A stretch of 60,918 nt of DNA from Akkermansia sp. (GCA_024405435.1 JAKSOU010000005.1:1-60918), one strand, 5' to 3'; numbered from the stretch's first letter, positions 20,498 to 28,183 are shown. Notes: generated by a model from the sequence alone, not told the origin. Program-made: numbers and translations.

Positions 20498-21355
20498 ATG
20501 AAGAAGATACCAGCCCTGCTGCTGCTCCTGCTGGCGTGCGCGCTTTGCGCGCAGGCTCAGGTGAAGGTGGCGAGCCTGCACCCGCTGCTCTCGGAGATGG
20601 CGCGCGTCGTGGGCGGCGAGAGCGTGGAAGTGGTGGACCTGTTCCCGGAGAACGTGGAGCTGCACGAGTTTTCCCCGCAGCCGGCGGCTGTGGCCGCGGC
20701 TTCCGGCGCGAGCTTCGTGATGGCCTGCGGCAAGGGCGTGGAGCCCTATCTGGACGGCCTGCGCGCAACCTGCCGCGTGGTGGAGCTGGGCGCGGACGTG
20801 CCGGATGTGCAGCTGCCCGACGGCATGGGGTGCGACCCCCACTGGTGGAACTCCCCCGCCAACATGCAGCGCGCCGCGGCCACCCTGATGCTTGAGTTGC
20901 AGAAGGTGGACCCCGCGCACGCCGCCGCCTACCGCGGGCGCTACCGCATCTATGCGGCAACGATGGACAAGCTGGACCGCGAGGCGCGCCTGGCGTTCAG
21001 CCGCATCCCCGCGGAATCCCGTGTATTGGTGACGGAGCACGCCGCCATGTGCCACTTCTGCGCGCAGTACGGCTTCAAGGCCATCCCGGTGTACGGCATC
21101 GCCAAGGAGGCGCAGGGCGACCCCGCCAGCATGGCGGGCATGCTCGCGCAGCTGCGCGGGAGCAAGGTGCGCTGCATATTCCGCGAGTGGACGGAGAGCC
21201 CGCGCCCGCTGGAGGGGCTGGCCGCGCAAATCGGCGCGGAGATACGCCCGCTGGTGCTGGACGGCATCTGCCCGGACCTGAAAGGCTACGCCGCCATCTT
21301 CCGCGCCAACTTGCAGAACATCACGGAGGGCCTGGCCCCCCAAGTAAAGCAGTAA
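20498..21355 (+). CDS. Metal ABC transporter substrate-binding protein (ZnuA-like)
   Basis: This 285-residue periplasmic protein has a signal peptide ending at LCAQAQ. The mature part starts VKVASLHPLLSEMARVVGG and follows the cluster A-I metal-binding pattern. Candidate ligands are the His in ELHEFSPQP, the His in GCDPHWWNSP, the His in LVTEHAAMCHF, and an acidic residue near LVLDGICPD. Such proteins deliver Zn or Mn to the membrane permease. There is no His-rich loop within this protein, but one occurs in the ATPase of the same operon. The frame opens at a TTG 15 bases upstream, but ATG 20498 gives a proper signal peptide. It is the first gene of a four-gene operon. Confidence 0.9.
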   Translation: MKKIPALLLLLLACALCAQAQVKVASLHPLLSEMARVVGGESVEVVDLFPENVELHEFSPQPAAVAAASGASFVMACGKGVEPYLDGLRATCRVVELGADVPDVQLPDGMGCDPHWWNSPANMQRAAATLMLELQKVDPAHAAAYRGRYRIYAATMDKLDREARLAFSRIPAESRVLVTEHAAMCHFCAQYGFKAIPVYGIAKEAQGDPASMAGMLAQLRGSKVRCIFREWTESPRPLEGLAAQIGAEIRPLVLDGICPDLKGYAAIFRANLQNITEGLAPQVKQ

Positions 21356-21359
21356 CCGC

Positions 21360-21779
21360 ATGTCGCCCCGCCTCACATTCACGCTGACCCTGCTGGGAGT
21401 CCTGCTTGCCGGGGTGCCTCTGGTGGCGCTCACGGGCAGGCGCGCCGCCGCGCCGCAAGAGACGGCCAGCGCCGTGGTTCCGCAGGAGACGTGCTGCATG
21501 CTGGCGGAGGTGCGGTTCGACGGCGCGCCCGCGTCGCTGCGCCTGATGCACCTGGGGCATGAGCTGGCCTCCCTGCCCGCGGGGACGGAATCGCCGTGGG
21601 TCACGGAAATCGCCCTGCCGCCGCACACCGCAGAGCTGGAGCTGCAGGCCAAATGGCCCGACGCCGCCCAGCACGCCGTCAACATCACCCTCACCCACGG
21701 CGGGGAATCCGCCACCGACACGCAGTGGAGCGACCCCGCCGCCACCTCGCTGCACACCCTTTTCACCCTGCCATGGTAG
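21360..21779 (+). CDS. Small single-span membrane protein within the metal-transport operon
   Basis: The 139-residue product has one N-terminal membrane segment (FTLTLLGVLLAGVPLVAL) and an outside domain of about 110 residues. That domain contains a Cys pair in PQETCCMLAEVRF, two His in MHLGHEL, and a beta-rich end (AELELQAKWP, HAVNITLTH, LHTLFTLPW). I do not recognise the family. It sits 4 bases after the ZnuA-like gene and overlaps the ATPase gene by 7 bases, so it is part of the transporter operon; the Cys/His content would suit an accessory role in metal handling, which is inference. Confidence 0.75.
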   Translation: MSPRLTFTLTLLGVLLAGVPLVALTGRRAAAPQETASAVVPQETCCMLAEVRFDGAPASLRLMHLGHELASLPAGTESPWVTEIALPPHTAELELQAKWPDAAQHAVNITLTHGGESATDTQWSDPAATSLHTLFTLPW

Positions 21780-22558
21780 ACGCGCACGAGCACTGCGGCC
21801 ACGACCACATCTGCTGGGGCGGCGGCCACCACCACGAGGGCGGGCACGAGCTGCGCCTGGAGGACGTGTCGGCCGGATACGGCGGGCAGCGGGCCATCGA
21901 GGGCATTTCCCTCTCCATCACCTGCGGGCACGCGCTCGCGCTCATCGGCCCCAACGGCGCAGGCAAGTCCACCCTGCTGCACGCGCTGGCAGGCCTGCGC
22001 CCCATCCTGAGCGGGCGCATCCTGTGGAACGGCGCTCCGCTGCACGATGTGCGGCGGGAAATCGCGTTCCTGCCGCAGCGGTCGGAGGTGGACTGGAACT
22101 TCCCCATCACGGTGCGCCGCCTGGTGGAAATGGGCCGCTACCCCGCGCTCGGTCCGTGGAGGCCCATGGGCGCGCACGACCGCGATATCGTGGACAAGGC
22201 GCTCGATGCCCTAGAGATGACCGACCTGCAGCACCGCCAGATCGGCGAGCTCTCCGGCGGCCAGCAGCAGCGCGCCTTCCTGGCGCGCGCCTTGGCGCAG
22301 GAGGCCCACATCCTGCTGCTGGACGAGCCGTTCGGCGGGCTGGACGTGCCGGGCGCGGAGTCGCTGGGTGCGCTGCTGCGCTCGCTGGCGCGGGAGGGGC
22401 GGCTGGTGGTGGCATCCCACCATGATTTGGCGACGGCGGCGCAGGTGTTCGACCGCGCGCTGCTACTGCGGAAGCGTGCGCTGGCGTACGGTGCCACCGC
22501 GGAGGTGCTCACCCCGCAGAACCTGCAACAAGTATTCCCCGCATCCGAACGCGCATGA
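21773..22558 (+). CDS. Metal ABC transporter ATPase with His-rich N-terminus (ZnuC-like)
   Basis: This 261-residue ATPase begins with a histidine- and glycine-rich extension of about 27 residues (HEHCGHDH, GGGHHHEGGHE) that is likely to bind metal. Then comes the ABC domain: Walker A GPNGAGKST (59-67), Q-loop FLPQRSEVDW, signature LSGGQQQR, Walker B ILLLDEP and H-loop SHHDL. The EVDWNFPITV segment after the Q-loop is typical of Zn/Mn importers. The start at 21773 overlaps the previous gene's stop. The unusual N-terminus may sense cytosolic zinc, which is inference. Confidence 0.92.
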   Translation: MVDAHEHCGHDHICWGGGHHHEGGHELRLEDVSAGYGGQRAIEGISLSITCGHALALIGPNGAGKSTLLHALAGLRPILSGRILWNGAPLHDVRREIAFLPQRSEVDWNFPITVRRLVEMGRYPALGPWRPMGAHDRDIVDKALDALEMTDLQHRQIGELSGGQQQRAFLARALAQEAHILLLDEPFGGLDVPGAESLGALLRSLAREGRLVVASHHDLATAAQVFDRALLLRKRALAYGATAEVLTPQNLQQVFPASERA

Positions 22559-23379
22559 ACGACTTTATCCAATTCCTGGGCGAACCGCTGGCGCAACGCA
22601 GCCTGTGGGCCTGCGCGTTCATCGGCTTCACCAACGGGTTTGTGAGCGCGCTGGTGGTGCTGCGGCGCTCCGCGCTGCAAATCGGCACGCTCTCCTGCGC
22701 GCTGCTGCCGGGGATTGCGCTGGCCATCCTGCTGTTCGGGCTGCTGCAGGTGAGCATCCTGCTGGGCGCGGTGCTGGCGGCCCTGCTGGTGGGGCTGGGC
22801 TCCCTCTTCGTCTCCCGCACCGCGCGCGTGGAGCACGACACCGCCCTCTCCGTCCTCCACACCGCCGCCTTCGCCGCAGGATACGTCATCCTCATCCAAT
22901 TGGGGCTTCAGCAGAAGGTCGACGACTGGCTTTTCGGCAACATCATGAGCATGACCGACACCGACCTGTGGGTGGCCTACGCCACGGGAGCGGTGGCCAT
23001 GCTGGGCATCACGGCGCTTTTCCGCCCGCTGGTGATATTCTTGTTCGACCCGCGCGCGGCGGCCACCATGGGGCTTCCCGCGCGAGCCTACAACTACGGC
23101 ATCTTCGCGCTCATCATCCTGGTGCTGGTGTCGTCGCTGCAGGCGGTGGGAGCGTTCCTGACGCTTGGCCTGCTGGTGGCACCCGCAGCCACGATGAAGC
23201 TGCTGACCGACCGCACAGAGCTGATGTTCTGGGGCGGCGGGCTTATCGGCGGGCTGGGGTCTGTGCTGGCGTTCTTCCTGTCCTACCCGCTGGGCTGGCA
23301 CCTGGGCGCCACCATCATCATGGTGCTGGGCTGCATCTTCCTCATTGCCTACGCCGCCACCACCCTGCGCCGCAAATAG
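22555..23379 (+). CDS. Metal ABC transporter permease (ZnuB-like, ABC-3 family)
   Basis: This 274-residue inner-membrane permease has about eight hydrophobic segments. Family features include the N-terminal FLGEPLAQRSLWACAFIGFTNGFVSALVVLRR, the central DWLFGNIMSM, and LQAVGAFLTLGLLVAPAATMKLLT, which is the hallmark of the ABC-3 group that imports Zn, Mn or Fe. It overlaps the ATPase gene by four bases. With the binding protein and ATPase it makes a complete importer; whether it carries zinc or manganese cannot be told from sequence. Confidence 0.93.
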   Translation: MNDFIQFLGEPLAQRSLWACAFIGFTNGFVSALVVLRRSALQIGTLSCALLPGIALAILLFGLLQVSILLGAVLAALLVGLGSLFVSRTARVEHDTALSVLHTAAFAAGYVILIQLGLQQKVDDWLFGNIMSMTDTDLWVAYATGAVAMLGITALFRPLVIFLFDPRAAATMGLPARAYNYGIFALIILVLVSSLQAVGAFLTLGLLVAPAATMKLLTDRTELMFWGGGLIGGLGSVLAFFLSYPLGWHLGATIIMVLGCIFLIAYAATTLRRK

Positions 23380-23402
23380 GGAAACGCATGCGTGATAATT
23401 GC

Positions 23403-23431
23403 TTGAAATGCCCTGCCGCTTGGGGTAGAAT
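23403..23431 (+). promoter_or_regulatory. Leaderless-type promoter of mazG operon
   Basis: TTGAAA (23403-23408), a 17-base spacer and TAGAAT (23426-23431) lie 8 bases before the ATG at 23440. It is one of the best matches in the window. Confidence 0.75.
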
Positions 23432-23439
23432 TCGCGCGT

Positions 23440-23997
23440 ATGAAGAGGACACTCCGTAAATGGCTTGTGGCGGCGGCCTGCGTGCTGTCGGCGGTGCCGG
23501 CGGCACAGGCGCAGAGCGCAGACATGATGCGCGACCGCGGGGACGTGGTGCGCGTAACGCGGCAGCCGGACGGCACGCGCTCGGTGTACCAGCGGCAGGT
23601 GGGGTGGCACGGCATGCGCTGCTCCACGTACTCGCCCAGCGGCAAGCTGGTGGCGGTGAACGTGTACACGGAGGGCAAGTTCGGGCACCTGGTGTCCTGC
23701 ATCATCTACGACCACACCAAGAAGAACATCCTGTACAAGGTGCAGTACGGCTACGATTCGCGCGCGCGCCTGGTGGAGGAACGCATGTTCGCGGAGCCCA
23801 GCAAGAAGCTGGTGCAGCGCGTCATCTACCGCTACGATTCCAACGGCAACCGCTCCAAGCCGCTCATCATCTCCCTGAACACCGGCGGCACCGGACCGGT
23901 GCATGAAATCACCCCCACCATGCGGGATGACGTCAACAAGATCAACCGCGAGGCCCGAGGCCAGGCCGCTCCCGCCCAGCAGCAACCAACCAGATAA
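23440..23997 (+). CDS. Secreted protein of unknown function
   Basis: The 185-residue product has a signal peptide (MKRTLRKWLVAAACVLSAVPAAQA). The mature region is beta-rich with repeated Tyr/Asp turns such as YSPSGKLVAVNVY, YDSRARLVEERMF and YRYDSNGNRSKPL. These recall the YD-type repeats of RHS-like proteins, but there are only three, so it is not an RHS toxin. The C-tail is Gln/Pro-rich. It heads a five-gene transcript with mazG; its relation to nucleotide clean-up is not evident. Confidence 0.7.
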   Translation: MKRTLRKWLVAAACVLSAVPAAQAQSADMMRDRGDVVRVTRQPDGTRSVYQRQVGWHGMRCSTYSPSGKLVAVNVYTEGKFGHLVSCIIYDHTKKNILYKVQYGYDSRARLVEERMFAEPSKKLVQRVIYRYDSNGNRSKPLIISLNTGGTGPVHEITPTMRDDVNKINREARGQAAPAQQQPTR

Positions 23998-24004
23998 CCA
24001 CCCT

Positions 24005-24304
24005 ATGGAATCATACTCCTGGCAGGACCGCGACGAGGCGGGCAACAAGGTCATATACGAGGCCCGCTACTTCGGCGGCTGGTGGCAGCTTGTCTGCGCG
24101 CCCAAGGTGGGCCGCTCCCAGCGCGACGAGGTGGAATTCACCCCCGCCGAATTCACGGAAGACATCTGGCGCGCCCTCCGCGCACACCTCTGGGCCAAGT
24201 ACCAGAGACGCCGCGTCTCCTGGGACCTGGTCAGCCACATCGACGACATCCTGGCCGGCAAGGCCACCAACGAGCGCCGCGACCAGCGCGGCGGCAAGAA
24301 ATGA
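24005..24304 (+). CDS. Small conserved-looking protein of unknown function
   Basis: This 99-residue cytosolic protein contains SWQDRDEAGNKVIYEARYFGGWWQL at the start and AEFTEDIWRALRAHLWAKYQRRRVSWDLVSHID later, with a basic C-tail. Tryptophan is unusually frequent (6 of 99). I do not recognise a family. Its gene starts 7 bases after the previous stop, and its stop overlaps mazG (ATGA), so translation is probably coupled to mazG. It may be a regulator or partner of MazG, which is inference. Confidence 0.7.
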   Translation: MESYSWQDRDEAGNKVIYEARYFGGWWQLVCAPKVGRSQRDEVEFTPAEFTEDIWRALRAHLWAKYQRRRVSWDLVSHIDDILAGKATNERRDQRGGKK

Positions 24305-25122
24305 CCGACGGGGAAATCATCAACTGCCGCGAGCCGGAGCGCCAGCTGGAGCGCGCCGTGGCCATCATGCGCCGCCTGCGCATGCCCGGCGGCTGCCCGT
24401 GGGACGCCGCGCAGACCCACGATTCCATCATCAGCAACATGCTGGAGGAATGCTACGAGTGCATCGACGCCATCCGCGCCAAGGACTGGCCGCACATGCG
24501 CGAGGAGCTGGGCGACGTGCTGCTGCAGGTCATCTTCCACGCGCAGATGGCGCAGGAGAACCCGCAGGAGGGATTCGGCATCAACGAGGTGGCGCGCGAG
24601 CTGGCGGACAAGCTGGTGCGCCGCCACCCGCACGTGTTCGGCGACGCCACAGCCGCTGACGCGGATGCCGTGCTGGGCGTGTGGGACGCCGTGAAGCGCC
24701 GCGAGCACGATATCGAGGACAAGCCCTACCTGCACGATTGCGGCAAGGGGCTGCCCTCCATGCTCCGCGCCTACAAGCTCACCAAGAAGGTGGCCAAGGT
24801 GGGGTTCGACTGGCCGGACCACGCCGGCGTGGTGGACAAGATACGCGAGGAGACGGACGAGGTGGCGGAGACCCTGCCGCTGGCGAACGACGACCCGCAC
24901 GTGCAGGAGGAGCTGGGCGATCTGCTCTTCACCATCGTGAACCTCTGCCGCCGCCGCAAGGTGGACCCGGAGCTGGCGCTGGACGCCGCCAACCGCAAGT
25001 TCGAGCGCCGCTTCAACGCCCTGGAGAAAAACCTCCGCGAGCAGGGAATCTCCCTGGCGGACGCCACCGCCGAGCAGATGGAAGCAGCCTGGCAACAGGT
25101 CAAACGCCAAGAGAAGCCATGA
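24301..25122 (+). CDS. mazG: Nucleoside triphosphate pyrophosphohydrolase MazG
   Basis: This 273-residue enzyme hydrolyses NTPs to NMP and pyrophosphate, removing aberrant nucleotides. Both MazG repeats are visible. The N-terminal one has CPWDAAQTHDSI, EECYECIDAI and EELGDVLLQVIFHAQMA. The C-terminal one has EETDEVAETL and EELGDLLFTIVNLCRRRKVDPELAL, with the metal-binding EExxE and ExxD acidic residues. The length matches the two-domain E. coli form (263 aa). It overlaps both the small upstream gene and the downstream thioredoxin-like gene by four bases. Confidence 0.95.
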   Translation: MTDGEIINCREPERQLERAVAIMRRLRMPGGCPWDAAQTHDSIISNMLEECYECIDAIRAKDWPHMREELGDVLLQVIFHAQMAQENPQEGFGINEVARELADKLVRRHPHVFGDATAADADAVLGVWDAVKRREHDIEDKPYLHDCGKGLPSMLRAYKLTKKVAKVGFDWPDHAGVVDKIREETDEVAETLPLANDDPHVQEELGDLLFTIVNLCRRRKVDPELALDAANRKFERRFNALEKNLREQGISLADATAEQMEAAWQQVKRQEKP

Positions 25123-26081
25123 ACGCCCGCTACACGCTCCTGCTGCCCTGCTCCCTCCTGCTGCTGGCGTCCTGCTCCTCCACCAAGAAGGAGCAGCAGG
25201 ACGACGCCAAGACCCGCATGGCCATGATGGAGCGCGCCAAGGCCGCGCAGCAGCTCGGCAATCCCCTCCTTCCCAACGGCGGCGACCCCAACGCCGTCAA
25301 CTACAACGTCTCCACCTCGGAGGAGCTGGAGAAAATCGACAACGGCGCGGAGGGCGAGGTGTACTTCACCGATCCAGACAACCCTGACGCGGACATCGAG
25401 GGCATCACGGAGGCGTTCGAGAGCAAGCGGCACGGCAACGGCTGGATGGGCGACTACATGGCCGCGCGCCGCTTCGCGCGCCAGGAGAACCGCCCCCTGC
25501 TCATCTGGTTCCACGATTCCGTGCTCAGCCCGCGCAGCGGCGAGCTGGGCGAGCACCTGCTGGACTCCCCGGACTTCAACGCCTGGTGCAAGGACCGCGT
25601 GGTGCGCATCAAGTTCGATTCCGGCGTGGCTATCGACGACAAGACGCGCGACGGCGCCAAGTACGGCATCGACACCATCCGGCGCTATGCCAAGCAGTAC
25701 GGGCTCACCAAGCGCCCGGCGCTGGCCATCGTCTCGCCCCGCGGCGAGCTCATTATGGGCATCGACGGCTACACCGGGTTCCTGCAGGAAACGGAGAGCC
25801 AGATCAAGGAGGGTATCCAGCGCTGCGAGCAGGAAATCCTGGAGCAGCGCGCCAAGCTGGCCGCCAAGGGCTACCGGGAGTGGCACGCCGCCAAGAACGA
25901 TGCCAAGGTATTCGCCAAGATTCAGCGCATAGACGACGAGCACGGGCGCGTGTACCTCAAGAAGGAGGGCGGCCGCATCTCGCGCACCAAGATAGCCAAC
26001 CTCGCACAGGAGGACCGCGACTTCATCGAGCAGTACCGCAAGGACCACCCCAAAAAGAAGAAGCCCGCGCAGCAGCCATGA
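25119..26081 (+). CDS. Thioredoxin-like lipoprotein
   Basis: This 320-residue protein has a lipoprotein signal (LLLLASCSS, lipidated Cys near 19). A middle domain of about 130 residues resembles a thioredoxin fold: ARQENRPLLIWFHDS, a helix with FNAWCKDRVVRIKFD, and KRPALAIVSPRGELIMGIDGY. The usual CxxC is absent, as only single cysteines are present, so redox activity is doubtful. The C-terminal part holds a charged helix and VFAKIQRIDDEHGRVYLKKEGG, which looks like the SHD1-type small domain common in Verrucomicrobiota and Planctomycetes. It is coupled by ATGA to mazG and to the TetR gene. The precise role is unknown. Confidence 0.75.
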   Translation: MNARYTLLLPCSLLLLASCSSTKKEQQDDAKTRMAMMERAKAAQQLGNPLLPNGGDPNAVNYNVSTSEELEKIDNGAEGEVYFTDPDNPDADIEGITEAFESKRHGNGWMGDYMAARRFARQENRPLLIWFHDSVLSPRSGELGEHLLDSPDFNAWCKDRVVRIKFDSGVAIDDKTRDGAKYGIDTIRRYAKQYGLTKRPALAIVSPRGELIMGIDGYTGFLQETESQIKEGIQRCEQEILEQRAKLAAKGYREWHAAKNDAKVFAKIQRIDDEHGRVYLKKEGGRISRTKIANLAQEDRDFIEQYRKDHPKKKKPAQQP

Positions 26082-26695
26082 ACAAATCGGATGCCACCAA
26101 GGCGCAGATGATGCGCGCGGCCGTGCAGCTGTTCACGCTGCGCGGGTACGAGGGCACCGCCGTGCGCGACATCGCGAACGCGGCGGGGGTGAACATCGGG
26201 CTGGTGCGCTACCATTTCGGCCACAAGGCGGATTTGTACCGCGACACGCTGGCGTATGTCTCCACCCAGTACAACGAGGTGTGCCTGGACGCCCTGCACC
26301 GCGCACGCGAAAACGGCGGCGCGGAGGAGGTCATCTGCTCCTGGCTGCTGGCCCCCATCACCGATTGGCGGGATTCCACCGTGGCCAGCGGCGAGGAGGT
26401 GCTGCGATTCCTCAACAAGATGGGGTACGAGGACCCCGAGCTCACCCGCGAGGTCTACGAATCACACTACGCCTACGCGCTCGGGGAATGGCAGGACGCC
26501 GTGCGCGCCTTCTTCCCAGAGATTTCCCGCGGGGACTGGCTGTGGTGCCTCACCTGCCTGCGCGGCATGTATTTCAACATTGTGGCGCACAATGATTTCA
26601 CCCTCTGGGCCCTGCCCCGCATCCAGGACCGGGAGGCAGCCATCCGCCGCCTGGCGGCGGACACGGTGCACCTGCTGCACGCTTACGCGCGGTAG
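26078..26695 (+). CDS. TetR-family transcriptional regulator
   Basis: This 205-residue protein has the N-terminal helix-turn-helix of the TetR family: AAVQLFTLRGYEGTAVRDIANAAGVNIGLVRYHFGHKADLYRDTL. The ligand-binding half resembles CecR-like regulators, with a Trp-rich region near WLWCLTCLRGMYFNIV. It is the last gene of the mazG operon (4-base overlap with the thioredoxin-like gene), so it may control its own transcript or a distant target; no clear palindromic operator was found at 23403-23440. A hairpin-rich repeat element follows immediately after the stop. Confidence 0.9.
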   Translation: MNKSDATKAQMMRAAVQLFTLRGYEGTAVRDIANAAGVNIGLVRYHFGHKADLYRDTLAYVSTQYNEVCLDALHRARENGGAEEVICSWLLAPITDWRDSTVASGEEVLRFLNKMGYEDPELTREVYESHYAYALGEWQDAVRAFFPEISRGDWLWCLTCLRGMYFNIVAHNDFTLWALPRIQDREAAIRRLAADTVHLLHAYAR

Positions 26696-26696
26696 T

Positions 26697-26967
26697 TACC
26701 CCCCCAGGCTCTACGCCTGAAGCTGGAAAAAGTGAACGCCACCAAGGTGGCTCAAAGCAAGCGCGCCCTTTGGCGCGGTGTATATGTCCTCGCGTGCGAA
26801 GCGTGCCAAATTTGAGCCGCCCTGCGGCGACAACATTTTCCAGCCCCGGGCGTAAGCCCGGGGGGTGTCTCCCTTCGCACTTACAACTAACGCAACCCCG
26901 CCTTGCGCGGGGTGGATTCGGGGTCAGTTTGCATACCAACCACGCCCGTTTACGCTAAGGGTTGCAC
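26697..26967 (+). repeat. Hairpin-rich intergenic element, partial copy
   Basis: This 271-base stretch holds no gene. It has nested stems: GCTGGAAAA (26722-26730) pairs with TTTTCCAGC (26836-26844), and GGTGGCTCAAA (26746-26756) pairs with TTTGAGCCGCC (26811-26821) with one wobble. Inside is CGCGCC-CTTT-GGCGCG; downstream are CCCCGGGC-GTAA-GCCCGGGG (26844-26863) and an arm containing ACTTACAACTAACG (26879-26892), a CCCCGC/GCGGGG hairpin and CATACCAACCACGC. The same arm occurs at 52.8 kb. The left inverted arm seen there is missing here. Confidence 0.75.
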
Positions 26968-26992
26968 CTCTCCGAGCGTGTTTTCGGGCCGT

Positions 26993-27020
26993 GATTTAGG
27001 ATTTAGGATTTAGGATTTTT
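26993..27020. repeat. GATTTAG heptamer tandem repeat at methyltransferase gene end
   Basis: Three perfect GATTTAG units and a partial fourth. On the minus strand they supply AAATCCTAA, the last codons (K-S) and stop of the methyltransferase gene at 27010. Confidence 0.8.
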
Positions 27021-28134
27021 GGAGCGCTTCGCGCTCCAAGAGGAAGAGGTACTCCTTCACTCGGAGGTTTCGGGAGGCCAGGTTTCGGCTGCCTCGGAAG
27101 GCGGCGTAGTCCGTCTCCAGCACATCCACCCTGCCGAAACGCTCCAGCATGGCTGCCATCTCCGCGCGGGTGAGAAAGCCCTCCGAGTTGTACGACACCA
27201 GCACGAAACGCGCGGGAAGGCAATCAAGCAGGGCGGTGAAGGCCTGCTGCACCTTGCGGCGGCTGTTGAAATCCGACCTGTTCCAATCTTGCGGGATGCC
27301 GGAGACCTGGGAGAACTCTCGCCCGGTGTGCGGGTTCAGGATGAAATTCAGCATGAAGTAGTTGGAGCCGTAGGGATGCTGGTTGTAGGGCGGGTCGATG
27401 TACGCGAGGTCGAGCTGCGGGAGGGATGCGGCCACATGGGCGGCATCCCCGCGCAGGATGTGGCAGGGACACTCGAAGCGCGAGAATACGGGGAGCGGCA
27501 GGCGGATGGGCGCCAGGATGCGCTGCAGGGCGTTGCGCCCGGTGCCGCCGAACTGCCCCACGCCCTCCGCGTTCTTGTAAAAGCCCTTGAACACGCCGGA
27601 GGTGTTGGTGTGCACGGAAGCCTCGTACAGCAGCGGGGCCAGGAAGAAGGGCTGCATCTCCGGCGGCAGGGTGTCCGCCAGCCGCCGCGCGGTGTCGATG
27701 TACTCCGCATTGCGGCGGGTGTAGAACGCGCGCTCGCCGCGGGCGATGTGCGCATCGTCACGCGGGGCGTAGAGCTCCGCCACGGGGCCGGGGGCCAGCG
27801 TGGACTCCACGCGGCGGCAGAACTCCGCATGCAGCGCCGCCAGCCCCGCCGCATCCACCGCGCCGCGGTTGGCCAGGTAGCAGCGGTTGATGACCTCCGC
27901 GTACGGCTCCAGGTCGTTCACGTACAGCTCCGCGGCCACGGATTTGAGGAAGCGCGCCACCACGCCGCTGCCGCTGAAGGCATCCAGGCAGGAGAGGCCG
28001 CCGCGGCCCAGGCGGCGCTGCACCTCCTGCACGCCGCTGCCGATGAAGCCCAGCAGGTGGCGCTTGTTGCCCAGGTAGGTGACAATCTGCTCCTGCAGGA
28101 ACGCGGGGTCCTCCTGTGGCGGTGCGGCGTGCAT
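27010..28134 (-). CDS. Solitary adenine-specific DNA methyltransferase (D12-like)
   Basis: This 374-residue enzyme shows LGNKRHLLGFIGSGV at the N-terminus, LDAFSGSGVVARFLK (the SAM-binding F-x-G-x-G motif) and LDLAYIDPPYNQHPYGSNYFMLN, whose DPPY is the catalytic motif of N6-adenine methyltransferases. The motif order (FxGxG first, DPPY later) is that of the alpha/D12-like group. A restriction endonuclease or specificity gene is not next to it. The start at 28134 gives the conserved N-terminus, while the frame runs on upstream into the autotransporter gene. The last residues and stop lie in a GATTTAG repeat, so the C-terminus may have been replaced. Target sequence unknown. Confidence 0.88.
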   Translation of the reverse strand: MHAAPPQEDPAFLQEQIVTYLGNKRHLLGFIGSGVQEVQRRLGRGGLSCLDAFSGSGVVARFLKSVAAELYVNDLEPYAEVINRCYLANRGAVDAAGLAALHAEFCRRVESTLAPGPVAELYAPRDDAHIARGERAFYTRRNAEYIDTARRLADTLPPEMQPFFLAPLLYEASVHTNTSGVFKGFYKNAEGVGQFGGTGRNALQRILAPIRLPLPVFSRFECPCHILRGDAAHVAASLPQLDLAYIDPPYNQHPYGSNYFMLNFILNPHTGREFSQVSGIPQDWNRSDFNSRRKVQQAFTALLDCLPARFVLVSYNSEGFLTRAEMAAMLERFGRVDVLETDYAAFRGSRNLASRNLRVKEYLFLLEREALQKS

Positions 28135-28145
28135 GGGTACAATAC

Positions 28146-28171
28146 GGGCGCATGGCCGGAACCATGCGCCC
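28146..28171 (-). terminator. Hairpin terminator after autotransporter gene
   Basis: GGGCGCATGG (28146-28155), a 6-base loop and CCATGCGCCC (28162-28171) form a 10-bp stem 12 bases after the autotransporter stop. There is no strong T-run, so efficiency is uncertain. It also separates this gene from the methyltransferase start at 28134. Confidence 0.65.
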
Positions 28172-28183
28172 GTGGGAATCTGC

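Noticed and set aside
26993..27020. Telomere-like repeat marking a linear replicon end
   Set aside because: GATTTAG arrays are short, occur at several internal sites and are flanked by ordinary genes.
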